Shown here: in pieces, positions 1 through 4,926 of the stretch
Layout of the letters: each line of letters begins with the position of its first letter
Numbering within the stretch: the stretch's first letter is position 1
From: Oscillospiraceae bacterium
GTDB lineage: Bacteria; Bacillota; Clostridia; Oscillospirales; Oscillospiraceae
Direction: 5' to 3'
Length of the DNA stretch: 13,531 nt
Assembly (NCBI GenBank): GCA_031288675.1
Contig: JAITQY010000179.1
Coordinates: forward strand, 1-13,531
The notes under the pieces: model-generated
What the model saw: the letters and a program-made list of their open reading frames with translations, nothing else
Told to the model about the DNA's origin: nothing
The model's database searches: none
Program-made: the position numbers and the translations under genes

Positions 1-1
1 A

Positions 2-421
2 TTAGTTCTGCTGCTGGTTCTTACGGCTGTATTAGGTATCGGCGGTCAGGCAATCGCCCTCGAATCGGACATTGAGAATTTAGAAGAGAGTGCAGAGGAC
101 GAGGTCAGCGGATTTACGCGCAACTATACGGAGTATCTTAGCAGCACGGCTGTATACGTAATATTTGTGGAGGATACAAATTGGTATAGCGGTGATAACT
201 ATGTAACTGTGCGTTTCTATCAATCACAAGGACCGACTTCCGTAACTGCTAAAGTTGAATATCTAAGCGGAAGTTCTTGGGTTCTTGCAAACAGCAGTAC
301 ACTTGATACAGGAGATTCGTTCGGCGCCAGCATACCGGGCGGCGCAACTTTCAGGGTCAACGCTAAAAAAAGCACGGGAAACAGCGGCGATGTAACTTTA
401 AGGGTTACGTTAGAAGACTAA
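2..421 (+). CDS. Secreted protein of unknown function, 5' truncated by the window edge
   Basis: An open frame runs from the first bases of the window to a TAA at 419-421, giving 139 residues with the start lying upstream. The visible N-terminus is hydrophobic (LVLLLVLTAVLGIGG) and ends in an AIA-type signal-peptidase site, so this looks like the core and cleavage site of a Sec signal peptide. An acidic stretch follows (ESDIENLEESAEDE). The rest is rich in Ser, Thr, Gly, Val and Tyr with alternating beta-strand character and has no cysteines. It resembles a small extracellular beta-sandwich, but I do not recognise a family. An internal GTG at 167 could be taken as a start, but the frame is open upstream through the signal peptide, so 167 is not the real start. 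A strong terminator follows 12 bases after the stop, so the gene ends its transcription unit. Confidence 0.72.
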   Translation, partial: LVLLLVLTAVLGIGGQAIALESDIENLEESAEDEVSGFTRNYTEYLSSTAVYVIFVEDTNWYSGDNYVTVRFYQSQGPTSVTAKVEYLSGSSWVLANSSTLDTGDSFGASIPGGATFRVNAKKSTGNSGDVTLRVTLED

Positions 422-432
422 CATACGTTTTT

Positions 433-469
433 ATTTGCAGATTGCGCTATGCGTAATCTGCAAATTTTT
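433..469 (+). terminator. Strong intrinsic terminator
   Basis: ATTTGCAGATT (433-443) and AATCTGCAAAT (455-465) pair perfectly. The stem continues inward with one G-U and CGC/GCG to a TAT loop (448-450), giving about 15 pairs, and a run of T (465-468) follows. It ends the secreted-protein transcript only about 27 bases before the next gene's start. Confidence 0.85.
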
Positions 470-495
470 ACGGTAATAGTGAGGTGAACCGGATA

Positions 496-1332
496 GTGAA
501 AATATCCTCGTATAAAATGAAATGGATTGCTTTGATCGCTATGACATTAGCCCACATAGAGGTTGTAATAGGGCAGTGGGTAATAATCCCCTTATGGCAA
601 GACAACCTTGCGATAAGTATGTGGATAATGAGGTCATTGACGATTATAGGCAGGCTCGCGTTTCCTCTGTTTGCTTTCCTTATTGCGGAGGGGTGCCGTA
701 ATACAAAGAGTATGCTGCGGTACATCGGACGTCTTTTGTTGTTTGCGGTTATTTCACAACCGTTTTTCTATATTGCTAACTATTATCCGGATTTAACCGC
801 GTCGTCCGCCGCGGAGGGCGTCAGCCGCGCTTTCCGCAGTGTATTACGGCTTAGGCTGACAAACGTTATGACGACGCTGACGCTTGGCGCGTGCTGTATA
901 TTTGCTTTTCAAAAACTTCGGACTTCAAAGTACAGCGGGCAGAAATGGATAATAATTTTAATTGTTCTCATTGCCTGTATACTCGCGGCGGTTATCAAGA
1001 CCGACTATAGCTGGTTTGGGGTCGCTCTGATATTCGGCTTATATATCGTTAAAAATAAAACGGTTCGGTTTGCTTTGGTGACTTCGTGGAGTTTTGCCGC
1101 CTATATGATTATAGCGGCATATAACGGAACGACGCTTACATGGATTCGCTCAGGTGCGAGTGCGGTGGAACACGCACTGCTGTTCGCGGCGAGTTGTTCA
1201 TCTGTTATCCTTATGAACAACTACACAAGCGTCCGCCATAAAAAAACAAAATGGTTTTTTTACATTTATTATCCAGCTCACTTTATCATACTGGTATTGG
1301 TCAATACTGCGCTTAGGAAAGTATTGGACTGA
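496..1332 (+). CDS. TraX-family multi-pass membrane protein
   Basis: Integral membrane protein of 278 residues with about eight hydrophobic helices. The TraX pattern is visible: KMKWIALIAMTLAH near the N-terminus, GRLAFPLFAFLIAEGCRNT with RYIGRLLLFAVISQPFF after it, and a C-terminal FYIYYPAHFIIL helix. F-plasmid TraX acetylates pilin; chromosomal homologs in Firmicutes have no settled role, so acyl transfer is only family inference. One oddity is that the usual Asp-His of the first helix (DHIG in most relatives) reads Ala-His here. GTG 496 is chosen because GAGGTG (481-486) lies 9 bases upstream; the in-frame GTG at 484 overlaps that element and would have no spacing. No promoter is visible between the terminator at 433-469 and this start. 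Transcription may come from readthrough or from a promoter inside the preceding gene. Confidence 0.8.
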   Translation: MKISSYKMKWIALIAMTLAHIEVVIGQWVIIPLWQDNLAISMWIMRSLTIIGRLAFPLFAFLIAEGCRNTKSMLRYIGRLLLFAVISQPFFYIANYYPDLTASSAAEGVSRAFRSVLRLRLTNVMTTLTLGACCIFAFQKLRTSKYSGQKWIIILIVLIACILAAVIKTDYSWFGVALIFGLYIVKNKTVRFALVTSWSFAAYMIIAAYNGTTLTWIRSGASAVEHALLFAASCSSVILMNNYTSVRHKKTKWFFYIYYPAHFIILVLVNTALRKVLD

Positions 1333-1380
1333 AAAAGCGGACGGTGAAAAAATTATTTTTGCTCCGGCAGAAAAAATCTC

Positions 1381-1410
1381 TTGACAAACTTCGTAGTTTG
1401 GTGGTATAAT
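1381..1410 (+). promoter_or_regulatory. Sigma-A promoter of the small RNA unit
   Basis: Consensus TTGACA (1381-1386) and TATAAT (1405-1410) are separated by 18 bases, with a TGG extended -10. The predicted start of transcription is about G1417. The only thing downstream before a terminator is about 220 bases with no conventional gene. Confidence 0.85.
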
Positions 1411-1499
1411 ATAACCGTAACAAATCAGAGAGTAAATTGCGGTTACGCGGTTGCCGACACGGTCGGTTGGTTAAGCTCCCCGAAGCGTTAACTTTAATT

Positions 1500-1601
1500 A
1501 TGAAAGGAGTGGTTGTTTTTGAAATCGGATACTATGACAGCCACTCGCGCATTGGGCATCTAAGTGCATTCAATGCGGCTGGCTCAATCAAAAGTGGTTA
1601 G
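1500..1601 (+). CDS. Possible 33-residue peptide inside the small RNA unit
   Basis: ATG at 1500 opens a 33-codon frame ending at TAG 1599-1601, just before the terminator stem. The product starts MKGVVVFEIGYYD, continues with SRIGHL and ends in KSG. It has no membrane segment and no cysteine. No Shine-Dalgarno precedes the ATG; the good AAAGGAG (1503-1509) lies inside the frame. That motif is better placed (9 bases) for TTG 1519, which opens a different frame of only 14 codons ending at TAA 1561. GTG 1509 is in the 33-codon frame but overlaps the motif. The frame fills the transcript neatly, which is the main reason to list it. It may be spurious, and function is unknown. Confidence 0.27.
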   Translation: MKGVVVFEIGYYDSHSRIGHLSAFNAAGSIKSG

Positions 1602-1603
1602 TC

Positions 1604-1639
1604 AAACGTCCTCGCCGGATTCGGCGGGGACGTTTTTGT
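1604..1639 (+). terminator. Intrinsic terminator of the small RNA unit
   Basis: AAACGTCCTCGCCG (1604-1617) pairs with CGGCGGGGACGTTT (1622-1635) over 14 positions with one U-G pair, around a GATT loop, and is followed by TTGT. It separates the small transcript from perR. Confidence 0.88.
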
Positions 1640-1660
1640 CCTTAAAAATTAAAAAAATAC

Positions 1661-1689
1661 TTGACAAAACACAAAATGAATGATATACT
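1661..1689 (+). promoter_or_regulatory. Sigma-A promoter of perR
   Basis: TTGACA (1661-1666) and TATACT (1684-1689) have the ideal 17-base spacing. Transcription should start near 1696, about 44 bases upstream of the perR GTG. Confidence 0.82.
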
Positions 1690-1700
1690 ATCTTAACAAG

Positions 1701-1716
1701 AATAACTATCGTTATT
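1701..1716. promoter_or_regulatory. Inverted repeat in the perR leader, candidate autoregulatory operator
   Basis: AATAAC and GTTATT form a perfect 6-4-6 palindrome a few bases past the expected transcription start. AT-rich palindromes at this position suit a Fur/PerR-family repressor acting on its own gene. The spacing is not the classical 7-1-7 Per box, so assignment to PerR is inference. Confidence 0.45.
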
Positions 1717-1739
1717 GGTTAGCTTCAGGAGGATAACAG

Positions 1740-2114
1740 GTGAAACAAGTCAGACACAGCGATAAACGTGACGCTATTTTAACAGCTTTACGGAATACTA
1801 AGGAACACCCGTCGGCGGAAACGCTTTACGAGTCGCTGAAGAAAACCATTCCTGACCTTAGTCTCGGTACGGTATACCGCAACCTTTCAAAGTTCAAAGA
1901 AGACGGCGCTATCATCGCGGTCAGTACGGTTAACGGTCAGGAGCGCTATGACGCGGATATTTCACGGCACGACCACTTTATTTGCGGCGGTTGCGGCGCG
2001 GTGATTGATGTGCAGGAAAATAGTGTCTGCGAAAACAACGTTCCGGACGGGTTTAAGGTCACACGGATAGAAACCGTATATCGTGGTTTATGTTCAAATT
2101 GCGTTGATAATTAA
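1740..2114 (+). CDS. perR: PerR-type peroxide-responsive repressor (Fur family)
   Basis: Cytoplasmic metal-dependent repressor of 124 residues. An N-terminal winged helix (about 1-72, with SLGTVYRNL as recognition helix) is followed by a C-terminal dimerisation and metal domain. Both structural-zinc CxxC pairs are present (C82/C85 and C118/C121). All five regulatory-metal ligands of PerR can be placed by comparison with the Bacillus protein: H23, D71, H77, H79 and D90. The Asp at 71 and the two oxidisable His (23 and 77) point to PerR rather than Fur or Zur. The start is GTG 1740, 7 bases after AGGAGG (1727-1732). It has its own promoter and a palindrome in the leader. Rubrerythrin follows 44 bases downstream, a typical PerR target, which supports a peroxide role. 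It is shorter than Bacillus PerR mainly at the N-terminus. Confidence 0.9.
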   Translation: MKQVRHSDKRDAILTALRNTKEHPSAETLYESLKKTIPDLSLGTVYRNLSKFKEDGAIIAVSTVNGQERYDADISRHDHFICGGCGAVIDVQENSVCENNVPDGFKVTRIETVYRGLCSNCVDN

Positions 2115-2158
2115 TTTAATATATCAAAATTTCTATTTTAATCTTAGGAGGACGAAAA

Positions 2159-2710
2159 ATGAAAAAGTGGGTTTGCAAAGTCTGCGGTTACGTACACGAG
2201 GGCAACGAGCCTCCGGCGGAGTGTCCGGTCTGTCATGTCGGCGCGGATCAGTTCAATGAAGTCGGCGGAGCCAAGAAAGAATATCCGGCGGAACACGTTA
2301 TCGGCGTAGGCGCAAAAGACAAGATCGACGCTTGGGTATATCAGGGATTAGTGGATAACTTCAACGGCGAGTGTACGGAAGTAGGAATGTACCTTGCAAT
2401 GAGCCGTGCGGCTGACCGTGAGGGGTATCCGGAGATTGCGGAGGCGTTCAAACGTTATGCTTTTGAAGAGGCTGAACACGCGGCTAAGTTCGCGGAGCTG
2501 CTTGGTGAGGTCGTGTCACCCAGCACTAAAGTCAACTTAGAGAAGCGCGCAATGGCGGAAGCCGGAGCTACAGGCGGCAAATTCGAGATTGCAAAAAAAG
2601 CAAAGGAACTCAACTATGACGCGATTCACGACACCGTACACGAGATGGCCCGCGATGAGGCTCGGCACGGACGCGGATTTGAAGGTCTTTTGGCGCGGTA
2701 TTTTGCCTGA
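2159..2710 (+). CDS. rbr: Reverse-type rubrerythrin (N-terminal rubredoxin, C-terminal di-iron domain)
   Basis: Cytoplasmic peroxide-reducing non-haem iron protein of 183 residues. The rubredoxin domain comes first (C6, C9, C22, C25 in CKVCG and CPVC), followed by a ferritin-like four-helix domain. The order is reversed relative to classical rubrerythrin and is typical of the clostridial oxygen- and peroxide-induced form. Visible di-iron ligand candidates are E71/E74, the ExxH at E104-H107, and the ExxH at E167-H170. Electrons would come from NADH through a rubredoxin reductase that is not in this window. The ATG is preceded by a TAGGAGGA element 7-8 bases upstream. It lies 44 bases after perR with no terminator between, so co-transcription is likely, giving repressor and detoxifying enzyme from one promoter. 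Inverted repeats just past the stop probably end the transcript. Confidence 0.92.
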   Translation: MKKWVCKVCGYVHEGNEPPAECPVCHVGADQFNEVGGAKKEYPAEHVIGVGAKDKIDAWVYQGLVDNFNGECTEVGMYLAMSRAADREGYPEIAEAFKRYAFEEAEHAAKFAELLGEVVSPSTKVNLEKRAMAEAGATGGKFEIAKKAKELNYDAIHDTVHEMARDEARHGRGFEGLLARYFA

Positions 2711-2738
2711 TTCCCGTTCGGGGAACACAATATATATT

Positions 2739-2771
2739 AAACAGGGAGAGGCAACATGCCGTTCCCTGTTT
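2739..2771 (+). terminator. Hairpin after rubrerythrin, probable terminator
   Basis: AAACAGGGA (2739-2747) pairs with TCCCTGTTT (2763-2771), with an inner GGCA/TGCC stem (2750-2753/2757-2760). The T tract is short on the plus strand. Read on the minus strand the arm is followed by TTTAATATATATT, so it may act in both directions between the convergent genes. A smaller TTCCC/GGGAA hairpin lies directly after the stop at 2711-2725. Confidence 0.55.
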
Positions 2772-2790
2772 ATGTCAGCGTAAATTTTAG

Positions 2791-2818
2791 CTCAATGCCG
2801 CCGGTAAAAACGGCTGAG
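2791..2818 (-). terminator. Hairpin directly after nrdR, possible terminator
   Basis: On the minus strand the nrdR stop is followed at once by CTCAGCCG pairing with CGGC and TGAG, with two unpaired bases in one arm (2797-2800/2811-2814 and 2791-2794/2815-2818). The tail is AT-rich (CTAAAATTTAC) rather than a pure T run, so this is a weak intrinsic terminator call. Confidence 0.42.
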
Positions 2819-3256
2819 TCAAAATTCTTCTTTTATGTGTTCCACAAAATCTTTTACGTCATTGAACTCAAGGTACACTGACGCGAAGCGAACGTAAGCG
2901 ACCTCGTCAAGGTTTTTCAGTTTGTTCATCACAAGTTTGCCGATTTCGTTGGTAGGTATTTCGCTCTTATTCAGGGAGTGCAGTTCGCGTTCAATTTCGT
3001 CGGTAACTTTAATCATCATCTCGGAACTGACCGGACGCTTCCGGCATGCGCGCTGTAAGCCGCTCATAAGCTTAGTGCGCTCGAAATCCTGACGGGTGCC
3101 GTCCTTTTTGACGACTATCATCGGCTGGTCGGTGGTTTCATATGTCGTGAAGCGGTTGCCGCACTCTAAACACTCCCGTCTGCGCCGAATGGAATTCTCC
3201 ACCGGTCGGGAGTCCAGCACTTTACTTTCCGGATGCGCGCAAAACGGACATCGCAT
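2819..3256 (-). CDS. nrdR: NrdR, transcriptional repressor of ribonucleotide reductase genes
   Basis: Cytoplasmic nucleotide-sensing repressor of 145 residues, close to the usual 150. An N-terminal zinc ribbon (C3, C6 in CPFC; C29, C32 in CLEC) with the basic SIRRRRECLECGNRFTTYE stretch binds the NrdR box. An ATP-cone domain follows (about 46-136), starting at MIVVKKDGTRQDF. In this family ATP/dATP occupancy of the cone controls DNA binding and so expression of ribonucleotide reductase operons. No reductase gene is in the window, so regulation is in trans. Start ATG 3256 has a GGAG element about 10 bases upstream on the minus strand. The gene stands alone: convergent with rubrerythrin on one side, and with a small plus-strand gene and the lyase gene on the other. 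Confidence 0.94.
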   Translation of the reverse strand: MRCPFCAHPESKVLDSRPVENSIRRRRECLECGNRFTTYETTDQPMIVVKKDGTRQDFERTKLMSGLQRACRKRPVSSEMMIKVTDEIERELHSLNKSEIPTNEIGKLVMNKLKNLDEVAYVRFASVYLEFNDVKDFVEHIKEEF

Positions 3257-3375
3257 TTTGTTATACTCCTATTTTGTGATTATTATCGAAGGTCTTTGCG
3301 CGGCGAACTTGGCACGGGATATTGGGTACGCGCTTCTTGCGGTCAAAAGTTCCCTGTTCAGTATTTTATTACCGC

Positions 3376-3404
3376 TTGAACGCGATTATATAAAGTGCTA
3401 CAAT
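3376..3404 (+). promoter_or_regulatory. Sigma-A promoter in front of the small membrane-protein gene
   Basis: TTGAAC (3376-3381) and TACAAT (3399-3404) have 17-base spacing. The expected transcription start, about 7 bases past the -10, falls on or next to the ATG at 3411. Confidence 0.62.
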
Positions 3405-3410
3405 ATCTTT

Positions 3411-3587
3411 ATGCTACATATGAAAGTACTCAAGTGGTCTCTTGACGCTTTGAATTTAATACTCGCGGTCGCGTTCCTTATGTTCGCCGGCGGATTAGAA
3501 CCCGCCGCGCGTGAGCTTTTCGCCGTTGCTCCGCTTGCGCCGCTATTCGGAATAATAGCGTCCGCGTATATTTTTGACACGCTCTAA
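3411..3587 (+). CDS. Small two-helix membrane protein, possibly translated from a leaderless mRNA
   Basis: A 58-residue frame starts at ATG 3411 and includes a second ATG at 3420 (55 residues). The product is strongly hydrophobic: helix one is about LNLILAVAFLMFAGGL, a short amphipathic link follows, and helix two is about PLFGIIASAYIF. Codon use (many GCG, GCC, CTT, TTC) matches the neighbouring genes. A good promoter lies directly upstream, but there is no Shine-Dalgarno before either ATG, and the predicted transcript begins essentially at the first ATG. The last 45 bases overlap the 3' end of the lyase gene on the other strand. The same frame is open upstream as far as 3096, but that part is antisense to nrdR and is not counted. 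I do not recognise a family. The alternative is that the promoter makes an antisense RNA to the lyase 3' end. Confidence 0.48.
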   Translation: MLHMKVLKWSLDALNLILAVAFLMFAGGLEPAARELFAVAPLAPLFGIIASAYIFDTL

Positions 3588-4718
3588 CGCGTCCGCAAGC
3601 ATTGACTTCGGACACGCCGCGTTAAAACGCTGAAAACCTTCGCCCTCCGGTCCGAACATAGTTCCACCGTCTAACCACAGCCGCGCCTCTTGTACAAGTG
3701 CGCGGTCAAGTTTATCTTGCGGAACGTTCCACGCGCGGAAATCTGTCCACAGCAGGTATGTGGCTTCAGGCACGACCAGTTTTAGCTCCGGCATATTGAC
3801 GCGCAGGTATTCGCGCGCAAAGTGGATGTTGTTCAGAATATACGCCCTTACCTCGTCCAGCCAATCGTCGCCGCCTGAGTACGCGGCGCGGGTGGCCTCC
3901 AAGCCCATTGCGTTTATTTGGCTTAGCCCCATAGCGTTGTATTCGTATTGGAACCGCCTGCGAAGCTTCGGGTCAGATATAAAAATATTCGACGTTGTCA
4001 GTCCGGCAATGTTAAATGACTTACTGGCGGAAGTACACGTTACCGTAAAATCCGCTGTCTCCGGTGACAGCGACGCAAACACCGTGTGAGTATTACCCGG
4101 GTAAACGAAGTCCTGATGTATCTCATCGGAAATGACCGTTAAATTATGTCTCTTGCAGATTTCAGCTATCCGCATAAGCTCATCCCGCGTCCACGACCGT
4201 CCGACCGGGTTATGCGGGTTGCAGAGGATAAGCATTTTGGCGTCCGCTGCTTTTGTCTCTAAATCGTCAAAGTCAATTTCATACCGTCCGTTTGTCAGTA
4301 TCAGCGGACTGTTAACTATTCTGCGCCCCTGCATCTCGGTTGCCTCGCTGAACGGATAATAAACGGGACGCTGAATCAGCACGCCGTCGCCAGGCTCTGT
4401 AAACGCTCTTACGGCGATATGAAGCGCGTTGACAACGCCGAAGGTTTTAACGAGCCAATCCGGCTTTATGTGCCAGTTATGCCGGCGCATAAACCACTGT
4501 TGCAGGACATCCGCATACGGCGCGGTACTTTCGGTATAACCGTAGACAGGATGTTCCGCGCGCTTTAGTATCGCGGATGTGATTGCCGGCGCGACCCTGA
4601 AGTCCATATCCGCGACCCACATCGGCAAAACGTCCGCAGGGCGGCCGCGCTCCTCCGGACTGTATTTCAGGCTCTCCGTTCCGTAACGGTTTATCGGCGT
4701 ATCGAAATCATATTTCAT
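3543..4718 (-). CDS. patB: MalY/PatB-type PLP-dependent cystathionine beta-lyase / aminotransferase
   Basis: Fold-type I PLP enzyme of 391 residues, the standard length. The N-terminus (MKYDFDTPINRYGTESLKYS, then LPMWVADMDF) is diagnostic of the MalY/PatB group. The PLP lysine is K233 in SASKSFNIAGL. Other cofactor-pocket residues are N170 (CNPHNPVGR), D198 (SDEIHQD) and the substrate-carboxylate arginine R364 (GFQRFN). The group cleaves C-S bonds of cystathionine or cysteine conjugates, releasing ammonia and pyruvate. Some members also act in regulation (MalY) or as aminotransferases, so the substrate is open. No Shine-Dalgarno is visible before ATG 4718, although the N-terminal match fixes the start. 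The promoter at 4799-4827 lies far upstream, leaving a leader of roughly 75 nt. The 3' end overlaps a small plus-strand gene by 45 bases. Confidence 0.92.
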   Translation of the reverse strand: MKYDFDTPINRYGTESLKYSPEERGRPADVLPMWVADMDFRVAPAITSAILKRAEHPVYGYTESTAPYADVLQQWFMRRHNWHIKPDWLVKTFGVVNALHIAVRAFTEPGDGVLIQRPVYYPFSEATEMQGRRIVNSPLILTNGRYEIDFDDLETKAADAKMLILCNPHNPVGRSWTRDELMRIAEICKRHNLTVISDEIHQDFVYPGNTHTVFASLSPETADFTVTCTSASKSFNIAGLTTSNIFISDPKLRRRFQYEYNAMGLSQINAMGLEATRAAYSGGDDWLDEVRAYILNNIHFAREYLRVNMPELKLVVPEATYLLWTDFRAWNVPQDKLDRALVQEARLWLDGGTMFGPEGEGFQRFNAACPKSMLADALERVKNIRGRYYSE

Positions 4719-4775
4719 AAGTGTAATAGCGGCGCGTCTTACGTGCCGGTCTCTTTCTCAATACATATTGCGTCT

Positions 4776-4799
4776 TATCCTCGAAACCTTTCGAGGATA
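4776..4799. promoter_or_regulatory. Perfect 11-2-11 palindrome over the lyase transcription start
   Basis: TATCCTCGAAA and TTTCGAGGATA flank a CC. The element shares its edge with the minus-strand -10 and covers the predicted +1 and the first ~15 transcribed bases, the normal place for a repressor operator. If transcription starts further upstream it could instead form a 5' mRNA hairpin. No regulator gene is adjacent. Confidence 0.6.
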
Positions 4800-4827
4800 T
4801 TATACCACAAAAATATGAACTTTTCAC
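4799..4827 (-). promoter_or_regulatory. Promoter of the MalY/PatB gene
   Basis: On the minus strand, TATAAT (4804 to 4799) has a TGG extended -10. The -35 position at 17-base spacing reads GTGAAA (4827 to 4822), a poor match, so the extended -10 probably compensates. A TTCAC-CCT-GTGAA inverted repeat (4823-4835) covers the -35 and may be a second regulatory site. The ~200 bases between the lyase start and 4926 hold nothing else that I can support. Confidence 0.6.
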
Positions 4828-4926
4828 CCTGTGAATATGAATATTTTGTTAAGAAGCAATTTGCGGAGATTTTGTATTCTGCAAACCCCTATATCTGCGC
4901 TCGGTCACGGGAATTATTAGCCGCAG

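Larger units (their letters stand above)
1417..1639 (+). ncRNA. Candidate structured small RNA or peptide-encoding small mRNA
   Basis: This is a self-contained transcript of about 220 nt between a consensus promoter and a strong terminator. I see these hairpins: GTAAC/GTTAC (1417-1421/1442-1446); CCGAC/GTCGG with loop ACG (1454-1466); GTTAAGCT/AGC-TTAAC with one bulged G and loop CCCCGA (1470-1492); and a composite arm AGCCA/TGGCT (1539-1543/1580-1584) enclosing CGCATTG/CAATGCG (1548-1554/1571-1577) and GCA/TGC. An AAAGGAG motif at 1503-1509 lies between the two halves. I could not match it to 6S, SRP, tmRNA, RNase P, T-box or a riboswitch class from memory. It is not a simple perR leader, because perR has its own promoter beyond the terminator. 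The transcript could be a regulatory RNA, a small mRNA, or both. Confidence 0.6.

Noticed and set aside
484..498. GTG 484 as start of the TraX-like gene
   Set aside because: The GAGGTG element overlaps it; GTG 496 has correct spacing.
1470..1492. GTTAAGC...GCGTTAAC resembling integron attC boxes
   Set aside because: The boxes are in the wrong order for attC (RYYYAAC should come first), and there is no integrase or cassette array.
1417..1640. 6S RNA, SRP RNA, T-box or pistol ribozyme as identity of the small RNA
   Set aside because: I see no long end-to-end closing helix, no GGAAG/GCAGCC SRP loop, no T-box sequence and no pistol core; I leave it unassigned.
3096..3410. Upstream part of the plus-strand frame that ends at 3587
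   Set aside because: It is antisense to nrdR and then runs through an intergenic region; only the part from ATG 3411, after a promoter, looks like a gene.
4861..4926. Possible terminator after the EFR1-like gene (TTGCAGA/TCT-GCAA on the minus strand)
   Set aside because: The stem is short, bulged and lacks a T run, so I do not annotate it.
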